Virus record (IMG/VR): IMGVR_UViG_3300042553_000748
Coordinates: 1 to 20,676 of that record
Reading direction: 5' to 3' (one strand)
Source of the DNA: a virus
DNA length: 20,676 nt
Shown: positions 5,893 through 11,101 of the stretch, piece after piece
Numbering within the stretch: position 1 is the first letter of the stretch
Layout: each line of letters opens with the position of its first letter
Position numbers and translations under genes: made by a program
Notes under the pieces: model-generated
The model's input: the letters and a program-made list of their open reading frames with translations, nothing else
Databases searched by the model: none
What the model was told of the DNA's origin: nothing

Positions 5893-6160
5893 GATCACCG
5901 ACTCGCTGGTGCAGAAGCTGCGCGACCTGAACGAGAACTGGGGGCTGGGCTGGCGCAAGCTGGCGGCGCAGTTCGAGCTAAACCCTCACACCGTCAAGTC
6001 GATCCTGTCCATGGCGCGGCGCAATACGCTCGCCGTCGAGTGGCGGTGGGTCGATACCGACAACCCCTACCCGAACAAGGGCAAGAAGCGCAGAGGCAAG
6101 CCCAAGCCGCCCGTCATCCACCGGCCCGACTTGGCCGAACGCATCGCCGCACTCCCCTAA
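5825..6160 (+). CDS. Helix-turn-helix DNA-binding protein
   Basis: This 111-residue basic protein has a strong ribosome site, GGAGGT, at 5816-5821 before ATG 5825. Residues 22-66 (AKITDSLVQKLRDLNENWGL, then GWRKLAAQFELNPHTVKSIL) form a helix-turn-helix like the Hin/resolvase-type or 'RAKLTDEEV' DNA-binding modules common in phage regulators and HNH proteins. A Lys/Arg/Pro-rich linker (KGKKRRGKPKPP) and a short helical tail follow. No catalytic domain is present. It may regulate the downstream block or act as a late regulator. It is the last gene of the recombination module. Confidence 0.75.
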   Translation: MAIVRIKVSRLGNKCGQHHHRAKITDSLVQKLRDLNENWGLGWRKLAAQFELNPHTVKSILSMARRNTLAVEWRWVDTDNPYPNKGKKRRGKPKPPVIHRPDLAERIAALP

Positions 6161-6358
6161 GCTGCACACGTTCGACGCCTGAACAGGTGCCGCACTCCCC
6201 TTGTCGGCAAAGCCGGCGCGGCTGATCGGGTTTCGAGGGCCGCCGGGCGAACCTGGGGCGGGCGAGGCTGGGCGTTCCGCCGCGCCAACGGATGGCGAAC
6301 GAACACAAGGCGAACGCGGGCGCGGGAAGGGGGCGCAGAATATTTCGCCCGCCGGGGG

Positions 6359-6386
6359 TTGCATCGTGCGGCGCGGTTGCTATCCT
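6359..6386 (+). promoter_or_regulatory. Candidate promoter before the GC-rich block
   Basis: TTGCAT at 6359-6364 and TATCCT at 6381-6386 are 16 bp apart, about 65 bp upstream of ATG 6451. They are the best sigma70-like pair in this gap, but match only partly. Confidence 0.35.
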
Positions 6387-6414
6387 CACGCGCGCCGCCC
6401 GCTAGTCGCGCGGC

Positions 6415-6435
6415 ACCGCCCCGTAGGGGGGCGGT
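6415..6435 (+). promoter_or_regulatory. Leader hairpin before the 6451 gene
   Basis: ACCGCCCC (6415-6422) pairs with GGGGCGGT (6428-6435) around a 5-base loop. The ribosome site AGGAG follows directly at 6436-6440. A structure this close to the ribosome site could influence translation or protect the 5' end. Confidence 0.5.
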
Positions 6436-6450
6436 AGGAGTTCCGATCCG

Positions 6451-6882
6451 ATGCACGATTCAGACACTACGGGCGCACCCGCGCCGGTTCTAGCTTCCCC
6501 CGGATTGCAACGGGGTTTCCTCGCGGTCTACAACGTCGACCGCCACTACGGTGGGCCGGAGGAAGGAGGATGGTACTACGATGCCGGGAGACTGGTTTCC
6601 CGCGTTGCCGCCGTTCGCTATGTGGACGCCGACGGCTACCCGGAAACCGTTGCCGAAAGCGAACACCCGGACGATGCGGGGATCCCCGCGTGGCACTTGG
6701 ACGGTGCAACGGCCCGGTGGCTTGCCGCCACGGTTGCGGCATTTCGTAGGGATTTCGGCCCGCACGCATTCGCCATCGGGCGGGTTTCTTCGGTAGCCTA
6801 TGACGGCTTCGCGTATTCCGTCCAATGGCGGAACGCGGAACCGGAGGAATACTACCCGGCGGAGGGGGCGCGCTACGAATGA
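6451..6882 (+). CDS. Hypothetical protein, opening the GC-rich block
   Basis: This 143-residue acidic protein starts at ATG 6451 behind AGGAG at 6436-6440. It is rich in aromatic residues (FLAVYNVDRHYGGPEEGGWYYDAG ... PAWHLDGATARWLAATVAAFRRDFGPHAF ... SVQWRNAEPEEYYPAEGARYE) and looks like a compact alpha/beta fold. No family, catalytic motif, membrane segment or metal cluster is recognised. It overlaps the following XRE gene by ATGA, so the two and the following Cys-rich protein are probably co-translated. Confidence 0.7.
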   Translation: MHDSDTTGAPAPVLASPGLQRGFLAVYNVDRHYGGPEEGGWYYDAGRLVSRVAAVRYVDADGYPETVAESEHPDDAGIPAWHLDGATARWLAATVAAFRRDFGPHAFAIGRVSSVAYDGFAYSVQWRNAEPEEYYPAEGARYE

Positions 6883-7112
6883 AAGCCTACGCCTACAACC
6901 TGGAAACGCTCGCCGCTACCTTGCGATCGGCCCGCATCGCCGCTGGCCTTTCGCAAGGCGAGGTCGCCGATGCTGCTGGCCTTTCGCGGCAGGCCGTGTC
7001 CCGCATCGAGACGGCGACCGACTGCCCGCTTGTTTCATCCGTCGCCGCGATCGTCGCGGCTACCGGGGCCGATCCCGTGGCCGTGCTGCGGCAAGGGGGC
7101 GACCATGGCTAA
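6879..7112 (+). CDS. XRE-family transcriptional regulator
   Basis: This 77-residue protein has a standard HTH_3 domain: LAATLRSARIAAGLSQGEVADAAGLSRQAVSRIE (about residues 11-44), then LVSSVAAIVAATGADPVAVL. The motif GLSQxEVAxxAGLSRxxVSRIE is diagnostic. It is a single-domain DNA-binding protein like many phage Cro-like or antitoxin-like regulators. No toxin-like partner is visible: the upstream gene is acidic and unknown, and the downstream gene is a Cys-rich protein. It starts at ATG overlapping the previous stop (ATGA), with GGAGGGGG about ten bases upstream. The GC-rich block thus has a regulator distinct from the minus-strand one at 3452. Confidence 0.88.
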   Translation: MKAYAYNLETLAATLRSARIAAGLSQGEVADAAGLSRQAVSRIETATDCPLVSSVAAIVAATGADPVAVLRQGGDHG

Positions 7113-7818
7113 GCCGACCGGCTACGAAATGTGGCGCGGTGCCAGCGTGATCGACGGTGCGCCCATCGTTGTCATCGCCACGGTCAGAAGCAACAATCGG
7201 AAAACTGGCGCGATGGTGCAAACCTGGATCATCCGCCAGGATGTGGACCCCGTGGCGGCGGTGCGGTCCGGCGACGATGCGGCAATTTGCGGCGCATGCG
7301 TCCATCGGGGGAATAGGGCGAAGGGGCGCAAACGGTCGTGTTACGTGAACGTCGGGCAAGCCCCGCTTTCGGTGTATCGCGCATGGAAGCGGGGCCGCTA
7401 TCCGGTGGCCACGCTGGCCGATGTAGTGGCGTGGCATCCGGTCCCCCTACGGATCGGCGCATACGGTGACCCTGGGGCCGTCCCCGCTAGCGTATGGTCC
7501 GCCGCCGCTAGCGTGCCGCGCACCGGCTACACGCATCGGTGGCGCACGCGGCCCGATCTGCGGGGCCTCTGCATGGCCAGCGTGGATACCGTGGCGGAAG
7601 CCGCAGAAGCGGCCGCGCAAGGGTGGCGCGCTTTCTTGGTTGTCGCCGATGCCGCCGCGATGCCGCCTACCTTGGATTCCCGACGTGTGGTCCCTTGCGT
7701 TGCCGTCACCAAAGGCACGACGTGTGCCGCTTGCCGATTGTGCGACGGCGCGGCGTCGAGGAAGCCTCATGTTGCTATCGCGGCGCACGGTAGCGGCGCG
7801 GCACACTTCAGCCCTTGA
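7105..7818 (+). CDS. Cys-rich conserved phage/plasmid protein, function unknown
   Basis: This 237-residue protein resembles a Cys-rich family found on phages and plasmids (from memory, Pfam DUF7227; not verified). Landmarks are CGACVHRGN...SCYVNVGQAPLSVYRAWKRG (about 67-101), LRIGAYGDPGAVPASVW (about 114-130), GYTHRW (about 140-145), LCMASVDTVAEA, GWRAFLVV and a C-terminal TTCAACRLCDGA with a HGSG near the end. The spaced cysteines suggest a metal or iron-sulfur cluster. The order 'Cys cluster, then GAYGDP, then GYTH' recalls radical-SAM-like phage proteins, but no CxxxCxxC is visible, so this is only a suggestion. The start at ATG 7105 has AAGGGGG just upstream and overlaps the XRE gene by 8 nt. 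Confidence 0.75.
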   Translation: MAKPTGYEMWRGASVIDGAPIVVIATVRSNNRKTGAMVQTWIIRQDVDPVAAVRSGDDAAICGACVHRGNRAKGRKRSCYVNVGQAPLSVYRAWKRGRYPVATLADVVAWHPVPLRIGAYGDPGAVPASVWSAAASVPRTGYTHRWRTRPDLRGLCMASVDTVAEAAEAAAQGWRAFLVVADAAAMPPTLDSRRVVPCVAVTKGTTCAACRLCDGAASRKPHVAIAAHGSGAAHFSP

Positions 7819-7843
7819 CGGTCGGCAACCCGTAGGTTAAGTT
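7815..7843 (+). promoter_or_regulatory. Candidate promoter overlapping the 7818 stop
   Basis: TTGACG at 7815-7820 is followed 17 bp later by TAAGTT at 7838-7843. The -35 is close to consensus and the -10 is weak. It would serve the genes from 7913, through the hairpin at 7849-7881. Confidence 0.35.
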
Positions 7844-7848
7844 TCCCC

Positions 7849-7881
7849 CCGCCCCGCCGGATGCGCCCACGGCGGGGGCGG
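7849..7881 (+). terminator. GC-rich hairpin with short T-run
   Basis: CCGCCCCGCCG (7849-7859) pairs with CGGCGGGGGCGG (7870-7881), with one bulged G and a 10-base loop, and TTT follows. It may be a weak terminator for the upstream operon or a leader hairpin. It sits about 30 bases before the start at 7913, like the hairpin before 6451. Confidence 0.45.
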
Positions 7882-7912
7882 TTTCACCTAGGGCGCAGGA
7901 GTAGGTAGACCG

Positions 7913-8095
7913 ATGCGAAACCAGACGAACGAAACGGCCGGTCATCCCGGCATCGCCCCGTGCGCGGCGGAACCCTGGACGGGGGACCGTTGCGCACAAA
8001 TGGCAGACCGCTACGGGGCCACGCCGTCCGGCCCCGTCCCCGCGTGCGCCGATTGCGCCCGCATTTTGGCCGCAGCCTACGGGGGCGCGCAGTGA
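7913..8095 (+). CDS. Small Cys-containing hypothetical protein
   Basis: This 60-residue product begins MRNQTNETAGHPGIAPCAAE and contains GDRC and a CADC pair, so four cysteines could bind one zinc ion. ATG 7913 has GCAGGAGTAGG upstream, a clear ribosome site at 7896-7902. It overlaps the next gene by GTGA. I do not recognise a family, and function is unknown. Confidence 0.6.
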   Translation: MRNQTNETAGHPGIAPCAAEPWTGDRCAQMADRYGATPSGPVPACADCARILAAAYGGAQ

Positions 8096-8310
8096 AGCCG
8101 CCAAAAGGTTGGCGGGTCTTCCACGCCCGCCGGGCCGCCCTTCCCGCCCGCCACGGCGTCGCGGCGGGTTACGACGGCGACTGGCACTTCGCGCCCGATG
8201 ATGCGCCTATCGGCATCGTGTGGTCGGACGGCTACCGAACTCGCAAGGACGCAATCGCCGCAGTGTGGCGCGAGGTGTCGCAAGCCGCGTGGGAAGCCGC
8301 CGACGAATAG
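8092..8310 (+). CDS. Small hypothetical protein upstream of terS
   Basis: This 72-residue protein starts at GTG with a GTGA overlap. It reads MKPPKGWRVFHARRAALPAR and then GDWHFAPDDAPIGIVWSDGYRTRKDAIAAVWREV. This resembles a small beta-sheet plus helix domain often seen in phage proteins of unknown role ('DGYRTRKDAIAAV' is a common type of motif). No catalytic residues stand out. It is followed by a 69-bp gap with palindromes and then terS. Confidence 0.65.
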   Translation: MKPPKGWRVFHARRAALPARHGVAAGYDGDWHFAPDDAPIGIVWSDGYRTRKDAIAAVWREVSQAAWEAADE

Positions 8311-8345
8311 CGGCCCGCCCCGCCCCGCCCGTAGTGTGGGGCGCA

Positions 8346-8406
8346 TCGTCGCGACGAACACTGCACTATATCGCCGGCCATGCCCGGCGAAGTGCAACAT
8401 AGTGCA
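8346..8406. promoter_or_regulatory. Palindrome cluster around the terS start
   Basis: TCGTCGCGACGA (8346-8357) is a perfect 12-bp palindrome. TGCACTAT (8362-8369) is exactly complementary to ATAGTGCA (8399-8406). Inside, CGCCGG (8372-8377) pairs with CCGGCG (8384-8389), leaving the terS ATG in the 6-base loop. Possible roles are operator, translational hairpin, or small-terminase binding site (pac). No Shine-Dalgarno is visible for this ATG. Confidence 0.5.
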
Positions 8407-8850
8407 TGGTCTCCCGATCTTGCGGCGGCGGTCGTGGCGCTTGTGAGCGAGGGGAAGTCTCTTGCCGAAATAGCTTTGCGGCCGGGCATGCCGAGCGAGG
8501 GGGTGGTGAAGGGGCGGAGGAAGGCCGACCCCGCGTTCGCCCAGGCCCTGGCCGATGCTCGCCGCGATGCGGCCGACCGGCTAGCGTCCGAATGCCTGCG
8601 GATCGCCGACGCGAGGGACACCGACGACCCCGACGACGTGGCGCATCGACGCCTGCGAATCGAAACGCGGCAACGGCTAGCCCGCGCATGGCATCCGGCG
8701 ACCTACGGTGACGCGACGCGCACGACGCTGGCCGGCGACCCCGCCGCGCCGATCGCGCTAACCGATGCCGACCGGGCCGCTCGCATCGCGGCCATCCTGG
8801 CGAGCGCCGGGGAGCAAGGTGCGCCCGCGTTGCCGGCACCCGACGCCTAG
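8380..8850 (+). CDS. terS: Small terminase subunit, Sf6-like
   Basis: TerS recognises the packaging site on phage DNA and delivers it to TerL. This 156-residue protein has the Sf6-type layout. An N-terminal helix-turn-helix (LAAAVVALVSEGKSLAEIAL, then GMPSEGVVKGRRKADPAFAQAL, about 14-57) is followed by helical oligomerisation segments (ARRDAADRLASECLRIAD, about 60-77). Then comes the diagnostic HRRLRIETRQRLARAWHPATYGD (about 89-111). The C-terminus is Ala/Pro-rich. ATG 8380 lies in the loop of a hairpin and has no good ribosome site, so regulated translation is possible. It is unusually far (2.2 kb) from terL, separated by a repeat-rich gap and two unrelated genes. Confidence 0.82.
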   Translation: MPGEVQHSAWSPDLAAAVVALVSEGKSLAEIALRPGMPSEGVVKGRRKADPAFAQALADARRDAADRLASECLRIADARDTDDPDDVAHRRLRIETRQRLARAWHPATYGDATRTTLAGDPAAPIALTDADRAARIAAILASAGEQGAPALPAPDA

Positions 8851-8860
8851 GGCGATCGAC

Positions 8861-8889
8861 GGCAGGGCAGGGCAGGGGCAGGGCAGGGC
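8861..8889 (+). repeat. GGGCA tandem repeat, G-quadruplex candidate
   Basis: Five runs of at least three G (starting at 8865, 8870, 8875, 8881 and 8886), each separated by CA, lie just after the terS stop. Short loops and more than four G-runs satisfy the usual G-quadruplex pattern on this strand. Confidence 0.65.
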
Positions 8890-8892
8890 CGA

Positions 8893-9000
8893 CGCCAGGA
8901 CGCTAGGGCGCAGCACGCCAGGGGGCGAGGGGCCGACGCCAGGGGGCATGCCGCGCCGCGCCAGGGCAGGCGCAACGCCCGACCGCGCACGCCAGGGGGG
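8893..9000 (+). repeat. Five phased CGCCAGG direct repeats
   Basis: CGCCAGG starts at 8893, 8916, 8937, 8959 and 8990, mostly extended to CGCCAGGGG. The steps are 23, 21, 22 and 31 bp, close to two or three helical turns, so all copies would face the same side of the DNA. This is iteron-like and could bind a terminase or initiator. Confidence 0.6.
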
Positions 9001-9024
9001 TGGGGTGGGGGTACCCCCCTTTTT
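8995..9024 (+). terminator. G/C hairpin followed by T5
   Basis: GGGGGG (8995-9000) can pair with CCCCCC (9014-9019), followed by TTTTT at 9020-9024. The 12-bp palindrome GGGGGTACCCCC occupies 9007-9018. CCACCCCCC at 9046-9054 offers an alternative partner for 8995-9003. It is a plausible intrinsic terminator after terS. Confidence 0.5.
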
Positions 9025-9164
9025 GCGGTCGCTCGCGGTTTGTTACCACCCCCCTTTCCCAAGGGCCAACCATTTCAATCTTCTCGGCAAGACTGCCGTG
9101 CATCTTGAAGTTGTTGTCGTTCTGCTCCCTGGTCCTACCTTATGTAGCAAGCAACCGTTGTCCT

Positions 9165-9182
9165 ACCACAAGCTGTTGTGGT
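9165..9182. promoter_or_regulatory. Inverted repeat ACCACAA-N4-TTGTGGT
   Basis: Seven-base arms at 9165-9171 and 9176-9182 are exactly complementary around GCTG. The symmetry and size suit a dimeric regulator site. No adjacent start is evident. Confidence 0.4.
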
Positions 9183-9239
9183 TTGGGTGCTTGTCCAAGT
9201 GCAGGCCGTGTTGATGGTCTGCTTGCTCTCTCCTGCACC

Positions 9240-9297
9240 GTTACGGTGGACTGCATCTGTTACGGCGAACACGCGTAACGTTTGGCGTTTCGTTACG
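9240..9297. repeat. GTTACG array, left cluster
   Basis: GTTACG starts at 9240, 9259 and 9292, and its complement CGTAAC at 9274. The last copy is part of the 14-base GGCGTTTCGTTACG (9284-9297), which recurs exactly at 9676-9689. Confidence 0.6.
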
Positions 9298-9650
9298 TCA
9301 CGCGAATCGGCAAGATCCTGCGTGTACGGAGTCGTTGCAGCCGACGGTTGCTGCGTTTTCCCAGATGCGGTGCTTCGCACCTGACGCTGCGCTTCGCTCC
9401 GCTACTGTTGTACGGGGAGAGGGGATCAGGATCGCTGTTGTGCGATCTGATGAGCAGCAGAGCAGAGTTGCGAGGTTTGCTTCTGCTCTTCTAGCGGCGT
9501 GCGTACTGGGGCCGTTGAGGTAGTAGTCTGTACCATGCCGGGAGACTTTTTTCAACGCCGAAGTTGGTCTGCGTAGGAGAGATTCCTTGGGAATCCGTGT
9601 TCCCCTGGTGTTTTTGGGGTGTGGCGGCTCTCAGAATCTTGCCGATTGGC

Positions 9651-9725
9651 GTTACGCGTAACGTTACGTAACGGAGGCGTTTCGTTACGGTGCCGAGCGT
9701 AACAAATGGCGATGTTCGGCGTAAC
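9651..9725. repeat. GTTACG array, right cluster, with two 12-bp palindromes
   Basis: GTTACGCGTAAC (9651-9662) and CGTTACGTAACG (9662-9673) are perfect palindromes sharing one base. Further copies are GTTACG at 9684 and CGTAAC at 9698 and 9720. The cluster ends about 75 bases before the start of the exported-protein gene, so operator, initiator and packaging roles are all possible. Confidence 0.65.
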
Positions 9726-9801
9726 AGATGCGCGTCAGCGTAAATGGGTGGGAGTTGCTCGGTGCTGGCGCAGCTTCGGTCGAGCGTGTACGGTTGGGGT
9801 G

Positions 9802-10554
9802 ATGCAAACCGTTGTTCTTGCCGTTGTGGCCTTGTTGGCCTGCGTGCTGCCTGCGCAGGTCGTCACCCTGTTCAACCCGACGCCGTGGCCGATGCTGGGA
9901 TGGCTGCCGGCGCAGACGACGTTGGTCACGCCATCGCTGACCGGCTTCGACCCGATGTCCTTTGCCAGCTACCACGCTGGAGCGCAACAAGAGCCGGGGG
10001 CGTCCACGGTGTGGGTCCGGACGTTCATCCCGGCGTTCGGCACGGAACAGGTTGACATTGCGGCATGCGTTCCGTCGGCGCAGCCCGTCAGCGCCCCGCC
10101 TGACTGGGCGGTGGAGTATGGTGCATGGTTGGAGATCGACGGCACCGTCCTGAACTTCCAGATCGTCGAACAAGACGGCCCGTTTTGGGTGTTGCGCGGC
10201 ATGCGCATGATCGATCCCAGCGTCGGCATGATCTGCACCGTTCGATGGACTCGCGGTATGCGCTACATGGCCCAGATCGAAGCCAGCGTCGTCTACGCAG
10301 GCTCATCGCTGGCACCTCCAACGATCATGCTGCCCAACTCGGTCAAGGCCAGATGGGGCTCCGCAGAACTGTGGAACGGGCCGAACATCAACAGCGACAC
10401 CGCAACCTTGGTCCCAGCCGGCTTGCGGCTGCGCAAACTGGAACCCGTGCATGTACACACCACCGCCGTTTGGTTGAGCATGGCCTCGCCACTCGAACTC
10501 AACACCGCACGAGCACTGCACTCCGCACAAACCTTCGCCGTCGCCGTGCCCTGA
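9802..10554 (+). CDS. Predicted exported protein of unknown function
   Basis: This 250-residue protein begins MQTVVLAVVALLACVLPAQV, a hydrophobic segment like a signal peptide. Cleavage might follow the Ala at 18; LLAC is an imperfect lipobox. The N-terminus lacks the usual positive charge. The mature part is beta-rich with many Trp, Pro and Thr (PTPWPMLGWLPAQTTLVTPS ... WVRTFIPAFG ... WTRGMRYMAQIEASVVYAGS), suggesting a secreted or surface fold. I do not recognise a family. ATG 9802 is preferred because the signal-like segment starts there, although an in-frame ATG at 9706 exists inside the repeat cluster; neither has a strong ribosome site. It sits between terS and terL, where cargo genes can insert. 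Confidence 0.6.
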   Translation: MQTVVLAVVALLACVLPAQVVTLFNPTPWPMLGWLPAQTTLVTPSLTGFDPMSFASYHAGAQQEPGASTVWVRTFIPAFGTEQVDIAACVPSAQPVSAPPDWAVEYGAWLEIDGTVLNFQIVEQDGPFWVLRGMRMIDPSVGMICTVRWTRGMRYMAQIEASVVYAGSSLAPPTIMLPNSVKARWGSAELWNGPNINSDTATLVPAGLRLRKLEPVHVHTTAVWLSMASPLELNTARALHSAQTFAVAVP

Positions 10555-10577
10555 AAACCAACATCTTCAAGTAGGAC

Positions 10578-10606
10578 TTGACCGCAGACACGAAAGCCGG
10601 TAGTCT
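10578..10606 (+). promoter_or_regulatory. Sigma70-like promoter for the terL operon
   Basis: TTGACC (10578-10583) and TAGTCT (10601-10606) are separated by exactly 17 bp. This is among the best promoter matches in the window. It lies in the gap between the exported-protein gene and the gene at 10715, giving a leader of about 100 nt. Confidence 0.5.
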
Positions 10607-10652
10607 TGCCGCCAGCCCGTTGGTTTCGCTCGTTTCTGACGGGTCAACTGAC

Positions 10653-10691
10653 CTGGGGGGCTTCGGCACTCGTCGTGTCGAAGACCCCCAG
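10653..10691 (+). promoter_or_regulatory. Long leader hairpin upstream of the terL operon
   Basis: CTGGGGG (10653-10659) pairs with CCCCCAG (10685-10691). CTTCG (10661-10665) pairs with CGAAG (10679-10683), and CAC (10667-10669) with GTG (10675-10677), closing on a 5-base loop. One G/A mismatch and one G/T wobble separate the blocks. It ends about 23 bases before ATG 10715. The following ACTTTACC is a poor T-run, so attenuator, mRNA stabiliser and operator roles are all open. Confidence 0.6.
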
Positions 10692-10714
10692 ACTTTACCT
10701 GTAGGGAGCTACCG

Positions 10715-11101
10715 ATGATGAACCACTTTGACGGCTGGCTGATGCGCTGCGAGCAGTCGCTTGAAACGTTCCGTGGCGAGATGATCTCTCTCGCCGGGGC
10801 GTCCGATGAGATGTTCAAGGGCGGCGACGAGGCTCTGGCGAAGGCAGTCCAGCGGCTGACGCAGTTGTTCGGGCAGGCCGTTGGCCCGATTATGTCCGAG
10901 ATGTCCGGCATGGGGACGATCATGCTGGAGGGGCAGCGCAACCCCTACGACGAGACGAAGCTCTACTCGCTGTGCTTGGCGACGAACGACGCCGGCACGA
11001 TGCTGAAGGACTGGGCCATGGAGCAGGCTCAGGGGCGGCTGGAGGCTGCAAAGAAGGCCGGCCACAAGTACGCTTTCGAGTGTGACGACGATCAGTCCTG
11101 A
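10715..11101 (+). CDS. Hypothetical protein upstream of terL
   Basis: This 128-residue protein starts at ATG 10715 (or 10718) behind GTAGGGAG. It is mostly helical, with Met-rich segments (FRGEMISLAGASDEMFKGGDEALAKAVQRLTQLFGQAVGPIM ... MLKDWAMEQAQGRLEAAKKAG), and ends in an acidic tail (ECDDDQS). No family is recognised. Its end overlaps terL by 20 bases, so it is translated with the terminase. It could be a packaging or head accessory protein, or an unrelated early product. Confidence 0.7.
   Translation: MMNHFDGWLMRCEQSLETFRGEMISLAGASDEMFKGGDEALAKAVQRLTQLFGQAVGPIMSEMSGMGTIMLEGQRNPYDETKLYSLCLATNDAGTMLKDWAMEQAQGRLEAAKKAGHKYAFECDDDQS

Larger units (their letters stand above)
6161..6450. other. 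290-bp gene-free leader region
   Basis: No convincing coding frame fills this stretch. It is very GC-rich. It contains a possible promoter at 6359-6386 and a strong hairpin at 6415-6435, both placed to serve the gene that starts at 6451. It marks the boundary between the recombination module and the next block. Confidence 0.5.
8851..9801. other. 0.95-kb noncoding, repeat-rich interval
   Basis: No open frame here has convincing protein composition or start sites. The first 150 bases are extremely G-rich with tandem and phased repeats. The remainder is visibly less GC-rich and contains several inverted repeats and the GTTACG array. Possible roles are a packaging site, replication origin or regulatory region; none is proven. 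Confidence 0.6.

Noticed and set aside
6451-7112. Toxin-antitoxin pair (unknown acidic protein plus XRE protein)
   Set aside because: The order and XRE type are suggestive, but the partner is acidic, lacks any toxin motif and is larger than usual, so there is no positive support.
8765-9214. 149-codon plus-strand open frame over the terS end and G-rich repeats
   Set aside because: It overlaps terS and its product is Gly/Pro/Arg low complexity from the GGGCA and CGCCAGG repeats, then random; no ribosome site.
9060-9640. Several 60-85 codon open frames in the gap
   Set aside because: None has a good ribosome site or protein-like composition, and the segment is dense in inverted repeats instead.
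8861-9725. CRISPR array
   Set aside because: The repeats are 6-14 bases with irregular short spacing; there are no 25-40 base repeats, no unique spacers and no cas genes.
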